DNA of 64,000 bases, taken from Diphasiastrum complanatum (Eukaryota; Streptophyta; Lycopodiopsida; Lycopodiales; Lycopodiaceae). The notes under the pieces are model-generated. The model did no database searches and had not been told where the DNA came from. It saw only the letters and a program-made list of their open reading frames with translations. Made by a program: the position numbers and the translations under genes. This document shows, piece by piece, positions 1-10,660 of this stretch. The DNA is taken from contig CM055092.1 in assembly GCA_029204225.1 (NCBI GenBank), positions 61,801,535-61,865,534 on the forward strand, written 5' to 3'. Within the stretch, counting starts at the first letter, position 1. The number at the start of each line of letters is the position of its first letter.

Positions 1-170
1 GTAAGGTACATATCAATCATCAATAGTGGTATTTTTGTTGGTTCTATACCTTGAAAAATGAATTTACTTTGTGATTTATTCCATTAGTGTCTAAATATGA
101 AAATACATTTTCGCAACACTTAGTTTAAATAAAGATGAATAGAATTTAATCTTCTTTCAATGCCACCAAA

Positions 171-383
171 AAACCAAGACTCGATGATGTGTTACAGGAT
201 TTGCAGCATAGAACAAATTAAATCGTTCAATTTTTATGTGAGGAGTTTCATTCTGAACAAGTGGAACTCCTCATTGGTCTCGCAGATTGGAAGAGGCAAA
301 TGACAAGAGGAGAGTCAATTGCTTTTGCTATTGAGCTTGGTTTGATGGATTCTTATATTAATTGTATGTTATGTGGAGGTTGA
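171..383 (+). pseudogene. Unrecognised coding remnant with one in-frame stop
   Basis: One frame reads as ordinary protein across about 70 codons. It begins KPRLDDVLQDL, passes a TAA near 219, continues through FLCEEFHSEQVELLIGLADW, and ends at TGA 381-383. Amino-acid use is balanced, unlike the random ORFs around it. I do not recognise the family. It may be an exon remnant of the same broken gene as the SET-like piece at 722-889. A plausible GT donor overlaps the last glycine codon. Confidence is low because of the internal stop and the lack of any database comparison. Confidence 0.3.
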
Positions 384-721
384 TTTTCTTACATTTAATC
401 TTCTAAAAAGATAAAATTCAGTGCAAAGTGTTGAGATAAGAACGTGATTCCAAAGATTCGATGTTTTTTGAAAGAGGACATTTTTAATGTTTCGCAATAT
501 TTTAGGCCTTTGTTTCATAGTTTAATTTCATATGTTTTTATAAACAAGATTAATTCTTTTTTATTTTCTTACATGACTCAATACAAAGATGACAACAAAT
601 GCCAACATAGTGGGCAAGCGATGAGGCTTCATTCAAAGCATAAATGTGCCATGTTAAAACCTCAAAATAAATTGGAATTGAAAAAATTAGGGACTTCAAT
701 CCATCAACAATGGGGTTGCAG
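384..721. other. AT-rich interval, no supported gene
   Basis: The interval between two coding remnants is AT-rich. The 95-codon ORF at 444-731 has no domain-like character. It could be an intron: it ends in TTGCAG, directly before the SET-like piece. Confidence 0.3.
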
Positions 722-889
722 CATCTCTTAATACCTATTGAAAAGCAATTTGAAATTGAGGGACATATATATGAGGTGAAAAATTCAACAATTCAAAATG
801 CAGGTTATGGGTTGTACCTTCACTCTAGGATAAAACCTGATACAAATACAAGACTTGGAGTGAGTTGTGTACATACTTACAAAGAATGA
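722..889 (+). pseudogene. SET-domain-like exon remnant
   Basis: After a TTGCAG acceptor-like site, one frame reads LLIPIEKQFEIEGHIYEVKN and then STIQNAGYGLYLHSRIKPDT before a TGA. The pattern N-S-x-I-x-x-A-G-Y-G-L-Y then R-I-K-P-x-T is like the start of SET lysine methyltransferase domains (x-S-x-I-x-G-x-G-x-G-L-F ... I-x-x-G). Only this first strand-turn motif is present; no downstream SET core (the N-H-x-C or catalytic Tyr motifs) is visible. About 30 bases on, another frame reads YEDPKVDPIYDN and ends in a stop at about 985, so the piece is probably a decayed exon. The family call is an inference from motif shape. Confidence 0.3.
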
Positions 890-1117
890 AGATGTATTCA
901 ATCTATGAAGATCCAAAAGTGGACCCAATATATGACAATAAAAGAGAGTATACATGTTTTGAATTCATTGCCGAGTACTTTATGTGATCTATTTAGTTAT
1001 CTATTTTTCTCACAACAACATAAGCAGAAACTTTGTTTTTGCGCTTTCTATCATGTCATTGCACATTTTGCATCATCATAAAAATAAATAAAACAACACA
1101 ATTATAAAATTTATATT

Positions 1118-1766
<649 letters not shown>

Positions 1767-2339
1767 AATATGATAAGGACAAACCAAAAACTGACATACA
1801 AAGAATGTGCACATATGGGCCTTCATATGTGTCCCTTCATATAGAGTTAGTAGACCCACTTTTTATCTAATTTTGTCATTTTGTTTTAAGGGCTTTCTCT
1901 ATCAAGTTACAACTATGAATTTAGAGAAGAGTATATGTATGAATTGCTTGTGCAATCCACACATATATGTCTTAACCATAACACATGGGTATTTGAAATA
2001 GAGAAGGCCTTTAAAACACAAGGTAAAACTGGACACAAAGTGGAGTTATTCTTGAAAAGCATAGTCCCACTATGTCTTGTAGAGCATATGTCATCACATG
2101 CATCCTAACACGTGTGATGAGCTATGTAATCCACACATATATGTCTTCATGATAAACACATAAAGCACAATGTGAAGTTGGACACTATTTGGGTCTCTTC
2201 TTGACAAGATAGATAGCAACACACATTTGATAGAGCATATAGATTCTATTGATTCAACATTTGTATGTATCTCCAATATCTACTTTCTATTGATTCTAGG
2301 CCCTCCTATAGATGCTACTCAATTTGAAATCTCGTTCCC
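1767..2339. repeat. Diverged ~178-bp tandem duplication, otherwise empty
   Basis: AATCCACACATATATGTCTT occurs near 1952 and again near 2130, each followed by related sequence (ACACAT..., a GGACAC phrase, and TAGAGCATAT). This gives two diverged copies of a unit of about 178 bp. No coding potential was seen. Confidence 0.55.
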
Positions 2340-2760
2340 TCCACTTTGAGACCATTAAAGACTAGAGACTAGTGAATAGCAACTAAACATTAAAAACTAA
2401 TTAAAAACTAGAGATTTGCGAGCAAGAGAAAGGCTAGAGAATAGAGACTAGGGAATTAGACTAGAGATTAGAGATCTATTTGAAATGTGTTTCCCTCCAC
2501 GTCGAGACATTGGGAATTTTGAGACTAGAAACTAAAGAGACTATTGATCAAAGATTGGAAATTAGAGTTTAGTGATTAGAGATGAAAGATTAGAAATTGT
2601 AAAGTTAGCAATCAGAGATTAGTGAGCACGCTGCTATGACAAGCCACAAGAGATCATAGAGAATAGCTATTAAAGATTGGAGATTTGAGTCTAGTGATTG
2701 GAGATCAGAGATTAGAGAATGTAGTATAGAGATTAGAGAACACGCAAGAGTGGACACACA
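2340..2760. repeat. Degenerate heptamer-like simple repeat (GAGATTA / GACTAGA)
   Basis: The stretch is built of irregularly spaced variants of GATTAGAGATTAGAG and GACTAGAGAC. It resembles a decayed simple-sequence array. The heptamer is not the plant telomere repeat (TTTAGGG). No gene was seen. Confidence 0.6.
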
Positions 2761-3437
2761 CAAAAGAAGCGATAAAATCTGACAGTCACAAGAGAAGCGA
2801 CAAGTTAGTAGAAGTGTAGGGAATTTTTGTGGTACAGGGAAAGAAGAACTGTATTCATTTGCTGGAAGAAAACAAGTTGTGTAGAAAGATTTATAATGTG
2901 AGAATCTGACAGATGCTTGCATGAAAGAACATCAAAACTTTCAAGAAAATTCTATGATATAGGAAGCAAGCTTTTTAGAATACACTGCGAACTTATGATT
3001 CTTCTAGCAAGAACTATTGCAAGCAAAGAACATACCCGATAGCAGAAGCGATTGTGGTAGTGGCAGTCTTAGATCAAGAAGAAGGAATCAAGCAGTTCAA
3101 ACATTCAGATTTGTACAAGGTCCCAAGAAGCACCATGGCAGGCAAGATCAAAGTAAGCATTCTCAATAAACTTATTGGGGAACCATATTCCTTTTGAACA
3201 AAGCAACCACATATCAAATGTGTTACCAATAAATACCACATGTAGCGTTGAGTATTGTTATCCTTGGAAATCGATCGGTATTTTGAAAGCTAAAAAAGTC
3301 TAGAAACATATCAGAGTTGCACTTATTGTTTATAATCTGATTGTTAATCGCTATTCATATATATATAGAGAGAGAGGGAGGGAGCGCACGAAAGAGAGAG
3401 AGAGAAAGAGGGGGGTTTCACCCCAATGTTCTGAGAA
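2761..3437. other. No supported gene
   Basis: This is AT-rich DNA with a short GA-rich patch at 3360-3412. The minus-strand 105-codon ORF (2605-2922) lies partly in the simple repeat and looks spurious. Confidence 0.4.
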
Positions 3438-3460
3438 CCCCCCCCCCCCCCCCCCCCCCC
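3438..3460. repeat. C homopolymer, 23 bases
   Basis: Twenty-three consecutive C residues follow a GA-rich patch, ahead of GGCGCCG. Runs this long are rare and prone to length errors in assembly. Confidence 0.95.
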
Positions 3461-3849
3461 GGCGCCGTTTATACAGATGAAGTGGATTTTTATAGCAAGC
3501 CAATATTATTTACTCTTACACAAGTTAGAAATGATCTTATTTACAGAGCTCCAACAAATATAATATTACTAAGAAATACACGGAATAAAATCATTTTTCA
3601 AGACAAGTAAAATGTGTTGAAAAGGTTTAGGGATCAAGGCATGGAACAATGGTTGCGACATGTGCTCATGCACTACAAAAGTCCTAACGACATGGGTATT
3701 CCAAGTGGTGGAAATGTGAGGTGTGCTAAAACACATCTTATCTTGAAAGAAAGGGGATGGAAAGATGATAGTAATCTTTGATAATATATGTATCTGAGAC
3801 CTTAACATATGTGTATTTTTTGATGAGAGGTATTTCAACACATATCTCA
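3461..3849. other. No supported gene
   Basis: AT-rich sequence. The phrase GACATGGGTATTC occurs here (about 3691) and again near 3980, linking it to the degenerate tandem array that follows. Confidence 0.35.
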
Positions 3850-4335
3850 TCATTAAAGACATGTCAGAAAATGCCTCCAACTCGAGGAGTGCTTGATTTA
3901 GATGCACAATTCTATCAATGCATGAGAATTAAAGATGAGATTATTTTGTGACGACATGTCATGTTCCTAAAGCCTCAAGACATGGGTATTCAAAAATGTT
4001 GCACTTGGAAATGAGAGTTGTTCTAGCACATATCTAATGATTAAGGACATGTAAGAAAATGCCTCTAACTCAAGCATTGTTCGACTTAATAGATGTATGT
4101 TCTTTAGTAGATATCTCATTCTAAAACAATGAAAGAAAGGCAAGAAAACGTGTCTAACTCGAATACTGTTTGAGTTGGTGCACAGTTCTTCAAATCTATC
4201 TAGTTGAGAAGATGTTATGAATTTTTGATGTTATATATGGGTAAGCCCTTAAGAGAGAATATTTTTTTGAAGAGATTTAGCACATATCATCATGAAAACT
4301 AGGTAGGAAACAGCCTCTAGCTCAAGATGAAGTTT
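3850..4335. repeat. Degenerate tandem array (3-4 copies)
   Basis: Copies centred near 3870, 4050, 4150 and 4310 share the order: ATTAAGGACATG, AAGAAAATGCCTCTAACTC, then a GTTTGAGTT-like phrase and GCACAGTTCT. Spacing is uneven (about 100-190 bp), so units have suffered deletions. Confidence 0.5.
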
Positions 4336-4340
4336 AAGAG

Positions 4341-4485
4341 GTCCAATAGGATTTAGAGGTGGAACCATGAGTGGTCCAGTAGAATTTGAGGTTTGCTTGA
4401 AAATGGTCCAATAGAATTTAGAGGTGCATGGATCAATGGTCCAATAGGATTAAGAGGTGGCAAAGTGTGGTCCAATCATAGTTAA
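4341..4485. repeat. Minisatellite, GGTCCAATAGGATTTAGAGG unit
   Basis: Four to five copies of a GGTCCAATAGAATTTAGAGGTG-like core recur at 30-50 bp intervals just upstream of the Copia C1 5' end. The last copy (GTGTGGTCCAATCATAG) is incomplete. Confidence 0.65.
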
Positions 4486-4849
4486 GCATAGTGGTAGCTC
4501 GTGGATCTACTAGTATCATTGTACTCCTCATTTGGATCTAATTTATTTTGAGATTGAGTGGATTTTGAGTGTAAGTGATTTTCTAGCTTTCTCTCTCTAC
4601 CCGAGAGCTATTGATGATTTTCTCTCTCTACCCAAGGAGAGCAGCTTGTTTTTACTTAGATTACTTTTGGAACACTTCCCACATGTGTGAGTGAGAGTTG
4701 TAAGTGATTGAATGCATGTAGTAGTGTGTTTTTGCCATAGAATCAAAGATAGATCTTGGATCTCAATCTAGTCTTGATCTTGGTGCATCTACACACCTTA
4801 GGAGATCACAAGTACATGTAGTGGACAATCCACACGTGTAAAATCGACA
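4486..4849 (+). repeat. Copia C1 5' LTR (end certain, start uncertain)
   Basis: The sequence ending in ...ATCGACA immediately precedes a perfect TGGTATCAGAGC primer site, so it must be the 3' end of an LTR. The 5' boundary cannot be fixed because the partner LTR is absent. It contains CTCTCTCTACCC phrases repeated at about 4592 and 4621, typical of LTR R/U5 regions. Confidence 0.5.
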
Positions 4850-4861
4850 TGGTATCAGAGC
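4850..4861 (+). other. Primer binding site, tRNA-iMet type (Copia C1)
   Basis: TGGTATCAGAGC is complementary to the 3' end of plant initiator methionine tRNA. It primes minus-strand synthesis and here marks the LTR/internal junction. Confidence 0.85.
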
Positions 4862-5606
4862 CTACCTAAGGTTACCATGCATTTTGATCCATTTAAGTGA
4901 AAACTATTCATCAATCTTGAGCTAGAAATTGTCAAGGTCCATTTTCCTAGCTATCTTGTTCAATTTTGGATCAGAAGAGATTAAAAGGACATTGATTGGG
5001 TCTGACCTGGTACTGTATGAAATCAGGTGCTCAGACACGTGTGAGGAACATCCGATTTCAGTTTTGAAGTTCTCTCTTATGCTTGATCCATTTATCTTGC
5101 TTGATAGCTTGTTTTGAAGCTAGTTTTGTCTAGTTTCTGATGCAATTAGTTTCATTCCATTTGGTTGAGCCAATCAGAAGTTATAAGCTTTTGAAGAGGG
5201 TTAGGTAGGGCACCTAGACCTGGGTGGACACATTTGGTTTGGTCAAGAGATTGCTTGGTTGATCCAAAATTACAGTTGTATGCTTACCAATCTCATCTAT
5301 ATGTGATCTAGGCACTGTTTTGAGATCTTAGCCATTTTGTTTCATGCAATATCATTGTATTTGAGTCAAATTTGGTTTCTTAGTGTACTTCACACGTGCT
5401 AAGAGTGTTTGATCCTAACTTTGCCCATACTCCATCATTTGATGTGAAATAGATCTTGTTTTAGAGAGATTTGTGTAGCTAGTGAGAATCATCTCACAGT
5501 TTGTTGCAAGATCTTGCATAGGAGATGGTAGCACACCATTATTGGATCCTATACTGAGAGAGAAACAACATTTTTTGTTCATCACTTTTATTTATCTCCA
5601 CTTTAC
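4862..5606 (+). other. Copia C1 untranslated leader
   Basis: About 745 bases lie between the primer site and the first Gag codon. The 62-codon ORF at 4929 is not supported as a gene. Confidence 0.5.
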
Positions 5607-6370
5607 ATGACTTCAATGAGTTCATACTTGTTGCAACCAAGTGAGAGATTGTCTACTTCCAATTATTCAATATGGAAGTTGAGGATGGAGTCCATCTTGA
5701 TACTCCAAGATGTCTGGAAACTGTACTTGGGATCGAGGAGGAGCCTCAAGTCCTTCAAGAAGTACATAAATACAAGAAGAGAGCTAGGATGGCTCTCCAC
5801 TACATTAAGATGAATGTCTCTAATGAGATATTGAGGGAGATTGGTGATTGTTCTACATCCAAGGAAGTTTGGGATTGTCTCAAGTCCATCTATGAGGCTA
5901 AGAACACCTCTAGGCTCCTCACTCTTAGAAATCAAATCTTCCAAAGTAGTCAAAAGAGTGATGAGAGTGCATCTAATTATGTTTTGAGAGTCAAGGATAT
6001 TCATAGGGAGCTTGCATGTATTGGTGACTCAATCAATCAAAGTGAGCTAGTCCAAGTCATTCTCAATGGCTTGAGAGATGAGTATGACAACCTTGTCCAA
6101 TCCTATGCCATTAAGGAGGAGCTACCAAGTTTGGAGGCCCTTCAAAGTGTGCTTATTTGTGAAGAATCAAGACAAGAGTACAAACTCTTGAGGATGGACA
6201 AGCTATCACTCAATCATGATGATGGAAAAGTTCTATTTGCCAAGCACAAAGAGAGGAGTAAGAAGCAACACCATCACTTCTCTAATGACAAAGCTAAAGA
6301 CCAAGATGGAGAGGAGGAGGAGGATACCTCTCATGCTTCTACTTCAAATCTCACTATAATCTTGCCATAA
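5607..6370 (+). pseudogene. Copia C1 Gag, frameshifted and truncated
   Basis: Gag packages element RNA in cytoplasmic virus-like particles. The N-terminus (ATG 5607) reads STSNYSIWKLRMESIL, the usual Copia Gag opening. The frame then shifts near 5730, and the rest, in the frame open from 5672, carries the UBN2/Gag core: ALHYIKMNVSNEILREIGDC, a VWDCLKSIYEAKN block and VKDIHRELACIGDSI. It stops before any zinc knuckle, and no protease, integrase or RT follows, so the element is cut near 6365. The protein is clearly of the same family as the Gag of the minus-strand Copia at 15315-16445, which has the knuckle. It is non-functional. Confidence 0.8.
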
Positions 6371-6880
6371 TTTGTTCTTGAAAATATCCATGAAAGTATT
6401 TTATGGTCCTCTTTCAAGACCTGTAGAGAAACAAGCCTATGCATGACATGTCAAGGTATGAATTGTTAATAAAGATATTCTAAATGAAAATTGAAATATA
6501 TACCTGGAATGCTGCCAACCACCATATGTGATTTTCTGATTGAACACTAAACGTTTGATCATTTGTATCTGAAATTTTATTCATCAAAGTGACACTCACT
6601 AGTTCAAACTTCTGACCCTTGATGATTTCAGATTCATCCAATTTTATTACAATAATGATCTTTCCATTTACTTGATGTTCGTCTAGTTTGTAGAATCAAA
6701 TGATGTTGTTCACAGATTCACTGAATCTGTGAACATGGTTTTTTGTTTCTTCTTATCGTTCTTTCCTCGTTCTTCTGTGGTTACGATTCTTACGGTTCTT
6801 CTTCTTATTAGAACAGTTACCAAACAAAAGGGTTACTCAGAATGCAATGTGTATTTCCCAACCTGTCAGTGGGAGTCATG
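6371..6880. other. No gene; contains a 27-bp palindrome
   Basis: This is an AT-rich spacer after the Copia C1 break. The only structure seen is a perfect palindrome at 6708-6734, with 13-base arms GTTCACAGATTCA and TGAATCTGTGAAC around a single C. Confidence 0.6.
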
Positions 6881-7600
6881 GATCTGATACTCAGCTACAT
6901 GCATAAACCAGTCATGTAACCAGTCCTAACTCAAGAAGATCAACGTTCTAGAACAGAGAGCAATCCTACCACTGTCTACTAAATCAGAAAGCAATCAAGA
7001 ACATGATTAACTACTGAAACCAGAAACAAGAAACAAGAAACTAGATTCCTAACAACATTTTAATAGTCTAAGAATCATTTTAATAATCTACTGAAACACT
7101 CATTTCTTGATGCTTAGATTGCTCAAGAACAATCAAGAACTGGACTGTAAGAAAGTATGCAAGATCTACACCACTATTCCAGCCTATTTAGTTTACTTGA
7201 ATGCCGATTCCTACCTTATTCCACAAACAAGAAATGAATTCTAATCCACAACTAAGTAAGAAAGAAAACAAGAACCTAGTTAATCCACAATACAAGGAAA
7301 TCAAGCATGCTCATAGAAACTTGACTCAAGAACATTGCCATGAACAAGGAGCTTAGCAATTATCAAGAACTCATGGAGGATCTTCTTTATTTGCTCAAGA
7401 GAACTTGACAATACATTCAAAAAGCTTCCTCACAAGAGAGTGGGGCCCTTAAATAAGCAAGAAGGCTATCCATTTGGAGCCTAAGTGGCAATTCCACCAA
7501 ATTAGAAATTACATGTGGAATTTGCCCTTCCACTAAAGGTCACCATCAAAAGGTGGCTCACTCTAACTAATCTAAGGGGGGTCTACAATTGTTTACAAAG
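6881..7600 (-). repeat. Probable LTR or terminal region of a minus-strand element
   Basis: On the minus strand this reads as a promoter-like LTR: a TGTAAACAATTG start near 7598, a TATTTAAGGG TATA box (rc of 7447-7456), then GCCCCACTCTC, and an AATAAA signal about 65 bp further on (rc near 7388). It lies downstream, in the minus direction, of the ORF at 7615-8574, so the two may be parts of one element. No second LTR copy was found, so its limits are approximate. Confidence 0.45.
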
Positions 7601-7614
7601 CCTAGGAAATATGA

Positions 7615-8574
7615 CTAGCTCCTACATGGTCGTTCCTTCTCTGGGATACACCATCTAGGCTCACATAGATATTTCACTGTCATCCTAGCTAGTACCGTCT
7701 GGTGCTTCAGTTGCTGTTGGACCTCTTCTGGAGTGGTCTTCTGCCCGGCCATCACGGATTTGATTTCCACTGTCTCTCTTTCTTTTTCTTTGGCCAACCT
7801 TTGATGATGTGTAATTTCCTGGTCTTGATGCTGGACCTTGCTCTCGAGCATTTGATATTGGCTCACCAACCAATACATATGGTAGCTCATTTCGGATAGG
7901 CCAATCATTGAGCACTTGGCTGCTTCGGTGAGCTTCTCAAAGTTAGTGAGGGTTGGGTACTGATCTGGAGTATGGAATGGTGAGGCTAAACCAAAAAATA
8001 AACGTTGTGTTAGAGCTGAAGATGGAGGTGGAGGTGGAGGTGGAGGGAGTGGAGGGATGATGTTAGTAACTGTTGTGGTGGTGGTGGTTAGTGGAGGAGT
8101 CAGACTTCTTTCTGGCTGCTTCCCCTTCTCTGGCTCATCGTCGCTTATTTTCATCAGGTCCGCAACATTAAAATATTGCGATGTGTCCAATGTGTGGACT
8201 TGCTGGGCCTGTGGTTGTTGGTCGTGTGGTTGCTGAGCCACTTCCGTGTCCTGGGGACTGGATATCCCCACTCCTCCCCCCTCCAAAACTTGTGCCAGTG
8301 GTGATGTTGGTGGCATTGGCATGGTAATCAGTGTGGGTGGGATGGTGACTTTGTCTGGCCAACTTGTGACTTGAGATATTGTCGTGTCAGGTGCTGGTGT
8401 GGAGGTAGTTGCTCCATCACCCTCGTCGATGACATGTGTGGGTGATGAGTGTTGTTCTGATGCCGTGGATGAGCTTCTATCATCCGAAGCTGAGCCCTCT
8501 GATGCTGACCCAGCTGATGATGTGCTCCTAGCCTGAAGCTGTCTTTTCATCCTTTGTTGCCTTGTGTCTGGCAA
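7615..8574 (-). CDS. Unrecognised Ser/Thr/Pro-rich protein with C-terminal coiled coil
   Basis: This is the longest unexplained open frame in the window. The given limits start at a TTG codon; the first ATG is about 8 codons in (near 8550), and the frame is open further upstream to a TAG near 8660. The first ~120 residues are Ser/Thr/Gly-rich. Poly-Thr and poly-Pro tracts follow near residues 160-190. About 100 residues then look globular and helical (SALTQRLFFGLASPFHTPDQ, then an EMSYHMYWLVSQYQMLESKV helix and a charged coiled coil HHQRLAKEKERE). No zinc knuckle, protease or RT motif is seen. A sequence just upstream of the open frame, TGGTATAGAAGC (minus strand), resembles a decayed primer site, so this may be the Gag-like ORF of an otherwise lost element. 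A Copia LTR begins at 8684 and truncates it there. Confidence 0.4.
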   Translation of the reverse strand: MPDTRQQRMKRQLQARSTSSAGSASEGSASDDRSSSTASEQHSSPTHVIDEGDGATTSTPAPDTTISQVTSWPDKVTIPPTLITMPMPPTSPLAQVLEGGGVGISSPQDTEVAQQPHDQQPQAQQVHTLDTSQYFNVADLMKISDDEPEKGKQPERSLTPPLTTTTTTVTNIIPPLPPPPPPPPSSALTQRLFFGLASPFHTPDQYPTLTNFEKLTEAAKCSMIGLSEMSYHMYWLVSQYQMLESKVQHQDQEITHHQRLAKEKERETVEIKSVMAGQKTTPEEVQQQLKHQTVLARMTVKYLCEPRWCIPEKERPCRS

Positions 8575-8683
8575 CTGGGCCTTGGAGGTATTGGCCTGTT
8601 GAGCTTCGGAGGTTGTGGCTTCTTGTGGATCTGGTTGTGGGCTTCTTTGCTTCTATACCAGAGGGAGAATACTGGTGTTTACT

Positions 8684-8946
8684 TGTTAGAAATCAATGAT
8701 AAACTTCATTGTTACTGTTTACGAGGTACATTAATGTTGACAGTTGTGACCAGTTGTCATTAGCCGTAGGCTGGTCTATTAGTCTACTCGTAGGTTTTCT
8801 CTCTCTATCAGGGGTTCAGGGTTTATTTGTACTTTTTACATTCTGTATGAGTTAGTGTGATAGAGTGACAGTGTGTGTTCTCCTTCCGCCTTCTTGTGGT
8901 GATTGCTTATGGTGAATGCTTGATGTTGAATATCTAATTCTTGACA
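8684..8946 (+). repeat. Copia A 5' LTR, 263 bp
   Basis: It starts TGTTAGAAATC and ends ...TTCTTGACA, directly abutting a perfect primer site. TG...CA ends and this length are typical for Copia. There is no 3' partner in the window because the element is cut within RT. Confidence 0.8.
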
Positions 8947-8958
8947 TGGTATCAGAGC
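8947..8958 (+). other. Primer binding site, tRNA-iMet type (Copia A)
   Basis: Perfect TGGTATCAGAGC immediately after the LTR. Confidence 0.9.
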
Positions 8959-9778
8959 AGCAATAGTCCTACGTGCTTGATCAGTGGATAAGCTTGTCAC
9001 AGGCTCCGCAACGAAGTGAGAAAGTTCTTCATGGGAGGTGAAAGCTTGGAGAGATAAAAACGGTTGGAAGAAATCCTTCTTTGGTGTAATTTGCAGGTTT
9101 GGAGCTCAGAATCATCAGTGGGGAACGAAGACACAGTCCCGAAGGCATCAGAAAGGCCAGGGCAGCATCAAGCAAGTTGAAAATATGTTGAGTGGGGAGA
9201 TTTTTACAATACTTCCTAGTTGTTGTGAAAATCACAGTCCCGGAGGCATATAAAAGGCCAGGGCAACATCAGACAAATTGAAAATCTGTTGAGTGGAGGA
9301 GATTCTTACGATACTTCCTAGTTGTTGTGGAAAGTGCTATTTGTGTGAGAGGTTTGCCAGGAAATCTTTGCAAAGAGGAGACGGCATAGCCGCCTCGCCG
9401 AAATGGAGAATCTAGAATATTCTATCTGAAAGTTCTTATATTCTCTCTACTATTCATCTTGTCCGTACCAATATCGGATCGACGCGCCAGAGGTAAAGAA
9501 AACCAAGAGCAGTCGTACATCCGCGCGTCATACTGATATCACATATCAGTACCAATATTGGAGCGACACGTCAGAGGTAAAGAAAATCTAGAGCAGTCGT
9601 CCATCCACGTGTCATACCGATATTGCATATCTGTACCAATATCGGATCCATGCACTCGAGCTAAAGAGAATCCCGAGTAGTCGTGCACCCGCACGTCGTA
9701 CCGATATCAGTTGTCCAACCAAAAATTTACAATTCTATGGTGTGATAAATTTTGTGAGCCAGACTCATCTATCCAGTA
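8959..9778 (+). repeat. Copia A leader with two tandem-repeat blocks
   Basis: The 820-base leader holds two arrays. Block 1 is a ~101-bp duplication (9132-9232 and 9233-9334), each copy starting CACAGTCCCGGAGGCAT and ending CTTCCTAGTTGTTGTG. Block 2 is three copies of an ~84-bp unit (about 9470-9712), each starting GTACCAATATCGGA, passing AGGTAAAGA and AGCAGTCGT, and ending in CGTCATACCGATAT. Repeated leaders can hold packaging or enhancer elements; that function is not shown here. Confidence 0.75.
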
Positions 9779-10660
9779 ATGGCAACTCTAAGCGAGAGTG
9801 TCCTTAATGAGTCAAGCAAATTGGAAGGTGTCGGCAACTATACAGTTTGGAAATTCAAACTAAAGAACATTTTGATGGAAAAGGAGCTATGGGAGATCGT
9901 GACAGGTGAAGAGACAAGGTCAGTGATTGAAGAAGATCAGCGAGCATTTGATAAGAGAAAATGGAAAGCCCAGAATGTCATCAACTTATCAGTTAGATAT
10001 GTACTTATTCCCTATATTTCAGATTCAGAAGGACCAAAAGAAGCGTGGGATACATTGAAGACATTGTTTGAAACGACAAATACATCTCGAATAATGTTTC
10101 TGAAGACGAAGTTGCATACATTGCGGATGGATGATGGTGCAACTATTGCAGATCACATACTGAAGATCAAAGAGATCCGTGACCAATTAGCAGTAGTTGG
10201 AGAGCGAGTACAAGATCGTGAGATCGTGCAATTGACATTGAATAGTCTGAGTGAGCCACATCAGATGTTTGGAACGAGTATAGCCACAAGAAAAAATCTT
10301 CCAACCTATGAAGAACTAGGTGGATTGCTTTTGCAAGAAGAGCAACGTCAAGAGAACTTGAATCATCGTAACAGGAGCTATGATCAAGATCTTGCAGTTA
10401 GAGGACAAGGTGGAAGATTTGGCCATGGAAGGTGTCAATTGAGAGGAGGAAACTCAAGCCGGGGATCATTTCAACAATTTCATGAGCAAGTCAATGATAG
10501 TCCGAATCGAGGCAGTTGGAATCAAGGCCGAGGTCAAGGATGCGGCTATTTAAGACAAAATAAACCTAGAAATTGTAGGTACTACAACAAACCTGGCCAC
10601 TGGGAGCATGAATGCTCAAGAAACAGAAGGAGATGGAACAAAGAAAAGACAAATGGCAAG
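9779..10660 (+). pseudogene. Copia A Gag with altered zinc knuckle and C-terminal frameshift
   Basis: ATG 9779 starts MATLSESVLNESSKLEGVGN, then YTVWKFKLKNIL, the usual Copia Gag opening. The UBN2 core follows (AWDTLKTLFETTNTSRIMFL) and a Gly/Arg/Gln-rich linker with GRGQGCGY. The knuckle reads CRYYNKPGHWEHEC: the second Cys of C-x2-C-x4-H-x4-C is Tyr, a single-base change (TGC to TAC) that should abolish zinc binding. Just after it, near 10620, the frame shifts; the continuing polyprotein is in the frame open from 10612. Confidence 0.85.

Noticed and set aside
2340-2760. Interstitial telomere repeat
   Set aside because: The heptamers are GAGATTA/GACTAGA-like, not TTTAGGG, and irregular.
9470-9712. 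CRISPR-like array
   Set aside because: Three imperfect 84-bp units without distinct spacers in a plant retroelement leader; a tandem repeat.
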